From positions 1,922,001-1,986,000 of the forward strand of contig NC_005861.2 of assembly GCF_000011565.2 (NCBI RefSeq): DNA of 64,000 nt, in the 5' to 3' direction. Shown here piece by piece: positions 18,289-26,778 of the stretch. The notes under the pieces were generated by a model, which saw only the letters and a program-made list of their open reading frames with translations, was not told the DNA's origin and searched no databases. This DNA is from Candidatus Protochlamydia amoebophila UWE25 (lineage in GTDB: Bacteria > Chlamydiota > Chlamydiia > Chlamydiales > Parachlamydiaceae). Numbering within the stretch: the stretch's first letter is position 1; each line of letters begins with the position of its first letter. A program made the translations under genes and the position numbers.

Positions 18289-20292
18289 ATTTCTCCAGTC
18301 AGTCATTTTCAATAACTCTTTCGGAATTTCAAATAAAAATCTCGATGGGCGGCTAGCCATATCCTTACCCATACGTTTACGTTGCTGAGCCATACTTATT
18401 GTTAAATGCTGCTGAGCACGTGTAATTGCAACATACATCAACCTTCTTTCTTCTTCGATTCCTGTTTCTTTCATACTTTTTTCATGTGGAATGATATGAT
18501 CTTCCATACCAACTAAAAAACAAACTGGAAATTCAAGCCCTTTTGCACTATGAAATGTAAGTAAACTTACGCGGTCTTCATGACGATTATTTTTTGTCGA
18601 TTGATTAAATTTATTATCTACATACATATTTCCCAAAAAATTTTCTAAAGAGCTTTCTAAATCGGGGTTGAGTTGTGCCTGCTGTTCAAATTCAGCTAAA
18701 GAAGAAACAAATTCTTGAATATTTTCCCATTTAAAGTCCCTCATTTGTTGACTTTTCACTTCCTCTTTAATGGCTTTTTGATAATTTATTTGCTCTATTA
18801 GCCATTTCAAATTTTCTGCTAAATTACCTTCTTGGAATCGTTTTTTTGCTTCGCTAATTAAATGAGTAAACTCACAAATTCCTTTAAAGGCTTTTCCATG
18901 ATAAATTAGTTTAGCTCCTTCCCCTTTTTGATTTGCAACCTCTTTTAAAACATCCCAAAGAGGCCTTTGAAACTGCCTATTATGGGTCGTCAATAGATCT
19001 AAGCTATCTTCACCAATTCCTCTTCTTGGTTGATTCACAATTCGTAGCAGAGCTTCTTGATCAGCCGGATTAATGATTAATCTCAAATAAGCACATAAGT
19101 CTTTAACTTCTTTTCGTTCATAAAATTCTGTGCCTCCAAAAATTTCATAAGGAATTCCTTGAATCCACCGATTCTGAAATTTCCAAACCTGTCTCATGAG
19201 AGCCGTTTCAAATTGGCGAGATAGAGCATTAGATCGATATAAAATGGCAAAGTCTTTCCACTGCAAATTTAAACTTTCTTTCATTTTTACAATTCTTTTA
19301 ACTACTACTTGAGCTTCTTCTAGCTCATTCGGTGTATGAAAGACCTCAATAGGATGTCCTTCTCCTTTCTCACTCCATAATTTTTTTTTATGTCGATATT
19401 GATTGTGATCAATAACTGCATTTGCAGCTTTTAAAATAAAATTTGTCGAACGATAATTCTGTTCTAATTTAATGACAGTTGCTTTTTCAAATTCTAAAAT
19501 ATTTTTAACATCTGCACCTCGCCAACCATAAATCGACTGATCGTCATCACCAACAACACATAAATTTTGGTATTTAGAAGTAAGTAAAGAGGCAAGTCGA
19601 TATTGAATCGGATTCGTGTCTTGATATTCATCAATCATCATATAGCGAAATCGTTCTTGATAAGCTTCTAAAACATCCGGAAATCGTTCGAGCAACTCAA
19701 CAGTCAAGCTCAAAAGATGGTCAAAATCAACAGCATTATATGCTCTCATACTTGCTTGTAAACGGCGATAAACGTCTTGAACAAATGAATTGTGCCATTT
19801 TGACTCAGAAATTTCAATATTTTCAGGAGAAATTCCTTTATTTTTTGCATGCCGGATGGCGTTGAGTGTAGAAGTCAAAGAGGGAAGTTCCCCTTCATGC
19901 TGCAAAATATCGCGAACAATCATGTTAATTAATCGTTGCACATCTTGTTCATCGTACAAACTAAATTTAGTTGTATAACCAAGCTTGGCAATGTCTTGGC
20001 GCAGAATCTGCATACAAAAACCATGGAATGTGCACAAGGTCACTTGCTTGGCTAATTTTGAATCTACAAAATTTGCCAATCGATGACGCATTTCTGCGGC
20101 CGCTTTATTTGTAAAAGTTAAGCCTAAAATAGCTCTGGGTGAAACATTTAAATAACGAATTAAATAAGCCATTCGCATTGTTAACACGCGAGTTTTTCCG
20201 CTTCCAGCTCCAGCTAAAATTAATACTCTTCCATTAATGAGCTTAACTGCATGCTTCTGCTCTGGATTTAAAGTTTCTAATTCTTTTTCCAT
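18286..20292 (-). CDS. uvrD: UvrD/PcrA-type superfamily 1 DNA helicase
   Basis: 668 residues. Motifs in order: NPEQKHAV (Q motif), ILAGAGSGKTRVLTMR (Walker A), LTFTNKAAAEM, DEYQDTNPIQ (Walker B), VGDDDQSIYGWRGAD, LEQNYRST, SLLTFHSAKGLEFPVCFLVG and YVAITRAQQHL. It unwinds DNA in nucleotide excision and mismatch repair and clears recombinase filaments. It is slightly shorter than E. coli UvrD, ending soon after the last motif, so the flexible tail that binds RNA polymerase seems absent. Confidence 0.93.
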   Translation of the reverse strand: MEKELETLNPEQKHAVKLINGRVLILAGAGSGKTRVLTMRMAYLIRYLNVSPRAILGLTFTNKAAAEMRHRLANFVDSKLAKQVTLCTFHGFCMQILRQDIAKLGYTTKFSLYDEQDVQRLINMIVRDILQHEGELPSLTSTLNAIRHAKNKGISPENIEISESKWHNSFVQDVYRRLQASMRAYNAVDFDHLLSLTVELLERFPDVLEAYQERFRYMMIDEYQDTNPIQYRLASLLTSKYQNLCVVGDDDQSIYGWRGADVKNILEFEKATVIKLEQNYRSTNFILKAANAVIDHNQYRHKKKLWSEKGEGHPIEVFHTPNELEEAQVVVKRIVKMKESLNLQWKDFAILYRSNALSRQFETALMRQVWKFQNRWIQGIPYEIFGGTEFYERKEVKDLCAYLRLIINPADQEALLRIVNQPRRGIGEDSLDLLTTHNRQFQRPLWDVLKEVANQKGEGAKLIYHGKAFKGICEFTHLISEAKKRFQEGNLAENLKWLIEQINYQKAIKEEVKSQQMRDFKWENIQEFVSSLAEFEQQAQLNPDLESSLENFLGNMYVDNKFNQSTKNNRHEDRVSLLTFHSAKGLEFPVCFLVGMEDHIIPHEKSMKETGIEEERRLMYVAITRAQQHLTISMAQQRKRMGKDMASRPSRFLFEIPKELLKMTDWRN

Positions 20293-20772
20293 CGATACAA
20301 TTTCTAATTTTGCTCATTTACATATGAGATAAGGATTAAGTTTACCAAAAACAATTCAAAAGGTTGACAGATCGGTCTTTTATTAACAACAGCCGTTTTC
20401 TTAACAAGGTTTAAATATTATCTTAATCGTTTAACCCTCTCATTTTTAAATACTTAATAAAGTGCAAATGATTTAAATAAAAATTTTCTTAACAAATAAT
20501 TTTAGTTTAAAGTAAACAGAGGATTAGATGCACATTTGATATCTGCTCACCCCCCTAACGACCTTTTGCTCTTATATTTACACAAGCTAGAGCTTCTTAA
20601 TTAGCTAATACTGGATATAAAACTGACAAATGATCGCTTGTCTTTTTCCTGCTTTAACAAACTAGGAAAGAGTCGATTCTCATACTTGTTAAAAAATTAT
20701 TTTTTGGACGTTTTAAAAACAAAAAAGTTAATAAGATTTCCGTCTCCAATAATCAAACAAGGAGTTTTTTTT
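20293..20772. other. Gene-free spacer before a coiled-coil gene
   Basis: About 480 bases between divergent genes. A frame upstream of 20773 is open from 20638, but lacks a ribosome site. I see nothing else. Confidence 0.4.
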
Positions 20773-22512
20773 ATGCATATAGTAGATTTAAGATCATCAT
20801 CAACTACTCACGATGGAACAAATCTACAAGGAGAACAATCGAGTCAAAATCTAGCAATCCCACCCCATCCCCCTATTCCTCCATTCATTTCTCCCTTACC
20901 TTTACCAGAAGCTTCTCCTCGCGCAAATGGCATTTTATGTACTCAAATTTCTCCTACGCCAATGACTCAAAATTCAGGGACTCCCCCTCAAAATAGATTT
21001 AGAGAGACTCATTCAGATAGCACAAGTAATTTTTCTGCGATTCCCACAAGCGAAGCAGAGCAATCTGTTGAAGCAGATCCAATTTCTGCTCCTACTTCTC
21101 CTTTAATTTTAGCTCATGTTTCTCATCAAGATGAAGGTCCTTTAGTCCAAACATTAGCAACTAAAATTATGGCGTTTATTGAAAGGCAAACTCCTATTCG
21201 TTTAAATACTTGGTTTACTCCTGAGGATCAAGCAGAAATGGAACAAATTATTAGAAATACCTCTGACAGAAGCCAAACTATTACAATGTCATTTTTGACA
21301 TGTCTATCTGGAATGGTAGCCAGTTTTGCTCTCGCTGTTTCCCAAAAAAACAAGTCTTATGAATTAGATGCGAGCAGATTAACGATCTTACAAAGAGAGG
21401 CCTACAGCCAAATAAAGGAGCAAGATCAAGCCTCTTACGAAGTTTTAACTGAACAATCTCTTAGAATAGAAGAATTAATGCAAACAAGAAAAGATGTTTA
21501 TAGAATTCAGTATGAAAAGATGCAAACAGAGCAAATGCATTTAAAAGAAATACACAAAGGCAACACTAGAGGGTGGTTTGCCCCTCATTTTGGGATTGCT
21601 TACCACGCAGAAACAGTGTTTAAATTACTAGAACAACGACGTCTTAATTTAAAAATTTCTCTTAATGATTTAAACAGACTTCCAGAAAATTCTCCACCTC
21701 GCACTTCACATGAAGTAACGCAAATTGTAACTACAATAAACACTAAACTTGCAGAATTAGAAGAGCAAATTTTAGTTCATCAAAAAACATTAAAATCTTT
21801 AGAGGGTGAATCTGCAGACCAATTTAGATGTGAAAGTTATTACCTGCATTTTAACAGAATGAAAAAACAAAGTAGATGCTACGATGAAAATCAAAGAAGA
21901 ATAGCACAGCGTCTTCGTGAACTAGAAGCAGAAACAAACACTGAACTTTTGCCAAGTCAGATGGCTCAACGAAAATTTGAGATTGCTATGATCAGGGCTT
22001 ATCAGAAAAAAATTGAGAAAAGATTAATTAATCTCAGAACGCTTTTAAGCGGCTATAAAATTATGGAGGGAGAAAGAGTGACTGTTAACGTAAGAAGAAA
22101 TAACTCTAGATCAGCTGAATTAAAAAAAGGAGCTGATCTTTTAAACAGTCTTGTTGCTCTTCAAGAACGAGTGACTATACACTCTTCATTAGCGCACATT
22201 TCCCCCCCCGAAATAGAAAAAAATTTGCTTAAACAAGATTACTTGAAATTTCTTGAGTTACAATCTAGTTTTAGTGTGGTGCATAATACTTTCAAAGAGA
22301 GAACAGTTAGTTTGGAAAGCAACATGATTAAGTGTTTTTCAAATGTTGAAAAAATTGAAAGTTGTTTAAAAACGTTTAGACAGCAAATGGCTAATCTTAC
22401 AGTTGAAATTAAACACAGAACGTGTTGGTTCAAAGCAGAGATTACACCTCCTGCTCAACCCTGGTGGCGTTTTATTATCAATTTCTTATTCCTTCAAAGG
22501 CGCTTTGATTAA
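20773..22512 (+). CDS. Coiled-coil protein with proline-rich N-terminus, effector candidate
   Basis: 579 residues from the ATG at 20773, which has AAGGAG upstream (a longer frame from 20638 does not). Residues ~1-115 are rich in P, S and T and low in order (IPPHPPIPPFISPLPLP). One hydrophobic segment, about residues 176-195 (MSFLTCLSGMVASFALAVSQ), follows. The rest is mostly charged helix with coiled-coil character, ending in a W/F-rich hydrophobic tail (WWRFIINFLFLQRRFD). No signal peptide is seen. The layout suits a type III secreted or inclusion-membrane protein, but that is inference. I do not recognise a family. Confidence 0.7.
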   Translation: MHIVDLRSSSTTHDGTNLQGEQSSQNLAIPPHPPIPPFISPLPLPEASPRANGILCTQISPTPMTQNSGTPPQNRFRETHSDSTSNFSAIPTSEAEQSVEADPISAPTSPLILAHVSHQDEGPLVQTLATKIMAFIERQTPIRLNTWFTPEDQAEMEQIIRNTSDRSQTITMSFLTCLSGMVASFALAVSQKNKSYELDASRLTILQREAYSQIKEQDQASYEVLTEQSLRIEELMQTRKDVYRIQYEKMQTEQMHLKEIHKGNTRGWFAPHFGIAYHAETVFKLLEQRRLNLKISLNDLNRLPENSPPRTSHEVTQIVTTINTKLAELEEQILVHQKTLKSLEGESADQFRCESYYLHFNRMKKQSRCYDENQRRIAQRLRELEAETNTELLPSQMAQRKFEIAMIRAYQKKIEKRLINLRTLLSGYKIMEGERVTVNVRRNNSRSAELKKGADLLNSLVALQERVTIHSSLAHISPPEIEKNLLKQDYLKFLELQSSFSVVHNTFKERTVSLESNMIKCFSNVEKIESCLKTFRQQMANLTVEIKHRTCWFKAEITPPAQPWWRFIINFLFLQRRFD

Positions 22513-22525
22513 TCTTGTTTGATAC

Positions 22526-22561
22526 CGGTACTGAAAAAACTTTAAAGTTTTTTCAGTACCG
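22526..22561. terminator. Perfect 36-base palindromic bidirectional terminator
   Basis: CGGTACTGAAAAAACTTT is followed by its exact reverse complement, which includes AAAGTTTTTTCAG. The hairpin separates the + strand coiled-coil gene from the minus strand rnpA and has T-runs inside the arms for both directions. Confidence 0.8.
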
Positions 22562-22655
22562 AAATTGCTAATACTAAATTTATGACATTCAAAATCTTAA
22601 AAAAGTTAATGTTTTGATGCTTTAAACTTCATCTAATCAACCATCATTTAACGAC

Positions 22656-22991
22656 TTAGCTTAATTTTTGATAGTGCCTATAAGCTTGATTGATCAATTC
22701 CATTAATTCTGCTTGAATATCTTGCATTTTAGCTTGATGAGCAAGTGTACGAGGTTTAACATTTAAAAGTAGTGCTTGAGGAAATGTATGATGGGAAAGG
22801 CGAAAAGCTTCCCTAACTATTCTTTTAAATCGATTTCGCTGATGAGCTTTACCAAATCGGCGTGTGACTGTGATTCCTAACTGAGAATGAGAGCGATCAT
22901 TAAAACGAAGATCTAAAATAATCCATCGTCCAATGTACCGAGAAGATCCATTAGCCATGCGCTGGTACTGCTTACGCGTACGCAAGCGCAT
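22656..22991 (-). CDS. rnpA: Ribonuclease P protein component
   Basis: 111 residues. LGITVTRRFGKAHQRNRFKR contains the RNP-protein signature (RNRxKR), and VREAFRL follows. The N-terminal RTRKQYQRM corresponds to the usual RxxxFxxVxxxG region. It assists the RNase P RNA in removing 5' leaders from tRNA precursors. It lies 20 bases after rpmH, as in most bacteria. Confidence 0.93.
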   Translation of the reverse strand: MRLRTRKQYQRMANGSSRYIGRWIILDLRFNDRSHSQLGITVTRRFGKAHQRNRFKRIVREAFRLSHHTFPQALLLNVKPRTLAHQAKMQDIQAELMELINQAYRHYQKLS

Positions 22992-23011
22992 TGACTTAGG
23001 AAAACGATAAG

Positions 23012-23149
23012 TTAAACGCGTGTTAATTGTTTACGTCCATGTCTACGACGTCTACTAATAATTTTACGTCCGTTGGCTGTGCCCATTCTTTTCAAAAAGC
23101 CATGCTCAGAAGAACGGCGACGTTTGCTGGGTTGATAAGTACGCTTCAC
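23012..23149 (-). CDS. rpmH: 50S ribosomal protein L34
   Basis: 45 residues starting at a GTG (23149): (M)[20 protein letters not shown], then [19 protein letters not shown], the L34 signature. It is too short for a 60-residue cutoff. GTG is the only possible start, because the conserved KRTYQPS directly follows it. It heads the rpmH-rnpA pair. Confidence 0.96.
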
Positions 23150-23414
23150 GGCTAAATTTCCTTAAATTTAAATTCAATGTTAATAAAAGCTTAGCTTGCT
23201 TTTAAACGTTTAAACATGGACAAAATAATATTGATTTTTAAGAATAATTGCAAGGAATAATTCTTTATAGGTATTTATCAGAAAGGTAACATTCTTATTC
23301 TTTTATCCTTGAATGGTAAGCTTTAGCTTTATTAGAATTTCAATTTCAGCTATTCACTAACAAACGCTTTTTAAGCCTCATTTGATTGAGAAAATTCTTG
23401 AATAAAATTGAATC

Positions 23415-23443
23415 TTGATTTATAAACAATGCTTACTTTATAA
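23415..23443 (+). promoter_or_regulatory. Sigma-70-like promoter of rpmJ-rpsN
   Basis: TTGATT at 23415-23420 and TTATAA at 23438-23443 are separated by exactly 17 bases and lie 32 bases before the rpmJ ATG. The fit to the consensus is moderate; in AT-rich DNA this could still arise by chance. Confidence 0.45.
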
Positions 23444-23474
23444 CCTTCACTGATTAACTCAATAGGGAATTCTC

Positions 23475-23612
23475 ATGAAAGTCAAAGCATCGATCAAAGC
23501 TGATCCTTCTAAAGGCGATATACTTGTTCGTCGCAGTGGTCGTTTGTATGTTATTAACAAAAAAGATCCTAATCGCAAACAGCGCCAGAAAGGCCCAGCC
23601 CGTAAAAAATAA
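23475..23612 (+). CDS. rpmJ: 50S ribosomal protein L36 (cysteine-free form)
   Basis: 45 residues: [20 protein letters not shown], then [20 protein letters not shown]. It has the L36 VxxSxK and RxGxLYVIxxxxPxxKxRQ pattern but none of the zinc-binding cysteines, so it belongs to the zinc-independent (YkgO-like) class. It is translated 10 bases before rpsN and both form one unit ending at the terminator at 23962. Confidence 0.95.
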   Translation: MKVKASIKADPSKGDILVRRSGRLYVINKKDPNRKQRQKGPARKK

Positions 23613-23622
23613 GGAATAAAAC

Positions 23623-23928
23623 ATGGCGAAGAAGTCATCGGTAGAAAAGCAAAAGCGCCGCGAAAGGCTCGTCCAATTAAAATGGGATAAAAGAAAAGAG
23701 CTCCGCGAAAAAAGTTACAACATAAACCTTAGCGAAGAAGAAAGAGAGCAAGCTCGCATCGCGCTTAACAAAATGCCGCGTGATTCTTCCCCTATACGTT
23801 TAAGAAATCGTTGCCAAATGACTGGCCGTGCTCGTGGCTTTATGCGTAAGTTTAAGCTCTCTCGTTTGACATTTAGAGAACTAGCTTCTATGGGAATGAT
23901 TCCAGGTGTGACTAAGTCAAGCTGGTAA
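23623..23928 (+). CDS. rpsN: 30S ribosomal protein S14 (long, zinc-independent form)
   Basis: 101 residues starting [36 protein letters not shown] carries the S14 signature and lacks the CxxC pairs of the short zinc form. It belongs to the head of the 30S subunit. The start has AAGGA upstream. It is paired with rpmJ instead of lying in the spc operon, which I recall as the chlamydial arrangement. Confidence 0.96.
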   Translation: MAKKSSVEKQKRRERLVQLKWDKRKELREKSYNINLSEEEREQARIALNKMPRDSSPIRLRNRCQMTGRARGFMRKFKLSRLTFRELASMGMIPGVTKSSW

Positions 23929-23961
23929 TCCCCTATTCTTTAGAATTTAATCTGCATTCTC

Positions 23962-23987
23962 AAGGATGACTTTTGTCATCCTTTTTT
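23962..23987 (+). terminator. Rho-independent terminator after rpsN
   Basis: AAGGATGAC, loop TTTT, GTCATCCTT followed by a run of T. A textbook hairpin 33 bases after the rpsN stop. Confidence 0.92.
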
Positions 23988-24075
23988 ATCCCTCAATTTA
24001 ATCTGTAAATAATTTTTAAAAAAATTGAAGCTTACTTTTAATTCTTTGCATAAACAGATTAAACTTTAAGCCTAT

Positions 24076-24558
24076 TTAAAGGCTATGCTTGCTTAACGCT
24101 TCTTTGAGATTAGTCAGTTGATCAACTTTTTGCCATCGGTCCATTCCCTCAGCCCAAACATAACTATTGAATCCCAACAACCCACTATTCCACAAATTCC
24201 GTAAAGCAATGATGCTAACAGGTCCAACTTGTTCATGGTTTTGATCTAAATAATACCACAATTTATTTTCTTCCTCTTTCCAACTAGAGGGGGAAATGGG
24301 TTGTTGTGGCTGTGAAATAGAAATAGCAGGATCTGGCTTTGCAATAGTCATCGTTGGCCTAATATTTTCCTCTTTCTTGATAGAAGGAAGAAAAAATAAT
24401 AGGATTGTTGCGAAGAAATTAAACAGCAATCCAAGAATAAACCAGGTAGTAAAATCTCTTCCTTTTTGATCTGCGTAATACCCTGTCAAATAGCCAATGA
24501 TTGCAGATAAAACAAAACTCGTCATTATTTGTGTTGCGTCTAATTGAGGCATTCTCAA
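24076..24558 (-). CDS. Membrane-anchored GYF_2 (DUF4339) domain protein
   Basis: 160 residues. Two hydrophobic helices occupy about residues 9-29 and 36-58. A linker (residues ~60-90) leads to a C-terminal GYF_2 domain: LWYYLDQNHEQVGPVSIIAL, LWNSGLLGFNSYVWAEGMDRW and a final helix. GYF_2 domains are thought to bind proline-rich peptides, usually at the membrane. The domain faces an unknown side. The partner is unknown; the proline-rich protein at 20773 is one imaginable candidate, which is speculation. Confidence 0.8.
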   Translation of the reverse strand: MRMPQLDATQIMTSFVLSAIIGYLTGYYADQKGRDFTTWFILGLLFNFFATILLFFLPSIKKEENIRPTMTIAKPDPAISISQPQQPISPSSWKEEENKLWYYLDQNHEQVGPVSIIALRNLWNSGLLGFNSYVWAEGMDRWQKVDQLTNLKEALSKHSL

Positions 24559-24984
24559 ACCTTTACTTATAAAATCGTTAAATTCTCCTTTTAATTCGCT
24601 GAGATAACTTTCAAAATCTGCAGAGAAGTCTACAAGAGTGGTGATTATTTTTTGAACTTAACACCTCACATCATTTTTCACAAAAAATTTATCATAGCAT
24701 CTTTAATTTGCCTACTTATAAAAAAAGTTTTGAATAAAATTATAAATAATATTTTTAAATGATAAAGGACTAGTCAGATTAAAATTTAACTGCTAATGTT
24801 GCAGCCTAGAGTGCATCAAAATAATGAGATGTAATGATAAGTTAAAAATTTAAATTAATCAGCAAAACCTGCTGTAAAAATTATATTTATACAAATATGC
24901 TTAATCATTTAAAGACTTGTTTAAATAAAATTGCTCAATTGATACGTAAGTGAAGCGGATCTAATTGCTACAAGGAAAAAGTTC
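24559..24984. other. Divergent gene-free spacer
   Basis: AT-rich sequence between the GYF_2 gene and the Asp23-like gene. It should hold both promoters. No motif is strong enough to report. Confidence 0.4.
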
Positions 24985-25464
24985 ATGATAGACCCTAAAG
25001 TTGATAAAAAGAAAGTAGATACAAAAGAATTTGAACTTCCAGAGACAGTTTTTATTCGAGATATTGAAGATAAAGTTTTCCAATCTATTGCTTTGCAATG
25101 TCTTGCGCAAATTGATGGAATTAGTCTAGTTGAGGGAAATTATATCGATCATCTTCTAGGCCGTATTGCTGAAGGTGTAAAAGGCATTTACGCCGAACAA
25201 GATGATAAAAATCAATCTGTAAATATTAAAGTAGAAGTAAACATTTTATTTGGAACCTCAATTCCAGAAAAAGCCGAAGAAATTCAAACAAAAATTGCAG
25301 AAGAAATCACAAAGTTAACAGGCCTACACGTTTCCTCTGTTCATGTCGTATTTAAAAATGTCATTTCTCATGAGCAAGCCCAGAAATTAAGCCAAAGTTT
25401 TACACAAGGTCCTCCCAAATTAATGGGAACCAACTTAGATGAAGATTATTCCGATGAATTTTAA
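24985..25464 (+). CDS. Asp23/Gls24-family protein
   Basis: 159 residues. The core ETVFIRDIEDKVFQSIALQC, then GISLVEG, IKVEVNILFGTSIPEKAEEI and VTKLTGL-like ITKLTGLHVSSVHVVFKNV, follows the Asp23 fold. In Firmicutes these proteins associate with the membrane through AmaP and help the cell-envelope stress response. The acidic C-terminal tail (NLDEDYSDEF) is not a usual part. It has AAGGA before the ATG and overlaps or abuts the next gene, a membrane protein of AmaP type. Confidence 0.85.
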   Translation: MIDPKVDKKKVDTKEFELPETVFIRDIEDKVFQSIALQCLAQIDGISLVEGNYIDHLLGRIAEGVKGIYAEQDDKNQSVNIKVEVNILFGTSIPEKAEEIQTKIAEEITKLTGLHVSSVHVVFKNVISHEQAQKLSQSFTQGPPKLMGTNLDEDYSDEF

Positions 25465-25981
25465 ATTTGAACGTTTTTTCTACGTAGCTATTAGTTTTAT
25501 TTTTGGAGCTTTCTTCTTTGTTGTTGGTGTGTTCAGTATTGCGTTACCTTGGTCTGAACTTCTTCGAAATGCAATTATCCGTTTTATAACAGAAAACACC
25601 CTAATCTTATCACTATTTGGGCTTGGCTTTGCTCTGATAGGTCTTTCAATATTTATTTACACAGCGATTAGCACCAAGCACCGTTATACATTTATTAAAA
25701 CAGGAAATCGTTCGATTTCTATTGATGAAAATTTAATCGAACAATACTTGAAGAGTTATTGGAAAGAGCAATTTTCTCAAAGCGAGGTTCCTTTTCAGCT
25801 CATGATTCGTAAAAACTTTCTTCAAGTAGCCGCGGATCTACCCGCCATGCCTGAAAAAGATCAAAAAAATGTTTTAGAAAAAATTAATCGGGATTTCTCA
25901 TACCTTTTTGGAGAAGTTCTTGGCTATCCACACGAAGTCCATTTAATAGCTAGTTTTAATAGAAATATTGGAACTAAATGA
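25454..25981 (+). CDS. AmaP-like membrane anchor of the Asp23-type protein
   Basis: 175 residues from ATG 25454 (MNFKFERFFYVAIS), or 180 from ATG 25439; neither has a decisive ribosome site and both overlap the preceding gene. Two membrane helices (residues ~8-32 and 46-72) precede a soluble part with SISIDENLIEQYLKSYW, an alkaline-shock-like helix, and FSYLFGEVLGYP. Placement directly after the Asp23 gene and this topology match AmaP, which ties Asp23 to the membrane. Assignment rests on context and topology. Confidence 0.7.
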   Translation: MNFKFERFFYVAISFIFGAFFFVVGVFSIALPWSELLRNAIIRFITENTLILSLFGLGFALIGLSIFIYTAISTKHRYTFIKTGNRSISIDENLIEQYLKSYWKEQFSQSEVPFQLMIRKNFLQVAADLPAMPEKDQKNVLEKINRDFSYLFGEVLGYPHEVHLIASFNRNIGTK

Positions 25982-26778
25982 TTAGAATTTATTAAAATTA
26001 TTGATTAATAAAATCATTTTTTTATTTAAATAGGTATTGTAGCTGATATATCATCACTTAATATAGTCATATAATCATTCCTAATTAAATTTTTTAATTC
26101 AGTCAAACTATTTATTGAAAAGGTTTTAACAAACTCGAAGTAGAAGCTAAATATTAGTATGTCTGCTGTTCTTTTTTTATTTTATTCTTTATGGCTTTTC
26201 TAGTTTTTTCTCTGTAAGCTGGTTTTCAACCGTATCCATCTGTTTACCTTAGATCAATGTTAACGCCACAAGAGGATTCAATTTCGCTCTTGATGTCTAC
26301 AATAGGCGAATATATCTTGTCTTTGTCTTGGCTTTTTTCTAATTTCCATAACTTTTCGACTAACTTTTCCATCCTAACCACATAATACTGATTAAATTGC
26401 CAATGCACTGCTGTCTTAATTTTAAGAAGCCTTTGGCAATCTAGATCCAATTAATCATCCGCCCAAACAATAATTTTCCCAATCAGGTATCCATCCAGCT
26501 TTCCAGATAACCAACTTGTTCTAATTAAAATGGTTATGTTTATAACCATTTGTTTTCTAGGTAAAAAATTTGATTTAAAAGACATTGCTTGCTTTGATAG
26601 GGGCCAGTCTAAGGGATGCTTTCATCACAAATAAATGAAAACCTAGCCAACACTATAACCAATCATCCTAGAGTTTTTCTGTATAAAAATTTGAAATGTT
26701 TATTTTTTTGTGAAGACGGAAAACTCTACGAACAGAGCTCCTTCGGAATCAAGAGCTTGTCTAATTGTTTATAACTTC
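25982..26778. other. Gene-poor region with an uncertain short frame
   Basis: A 68-codon minus-strand frame (26450-26244) encodes a lysine-rich helical segment, LVEKLWKLEKSQDKDKIYSP, which may be a remnant of a longer gene. I could not connect it to a family. AAATGGTTAT and ATAACCATTT (26530-26553) form a ten-base-pair hairpin that could be a terminator remnant. Nothing else is seen. Confidence 0.35.

Noticed and set aside
23150-23474. Possible replication origin next to rpmH
   Set aside because: rpmH neighbours oriC in many bacteria, but I see no DnaA-box cluster here and no dnaA or dnaN, and I recall chlamydial origins being elsewhere.
26244-26450. Independent small gene on the minus strand
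   Set aside because: No ribosome site or family match; its lysine-rich helix could be a remnant, so it is only mentioned with the region.
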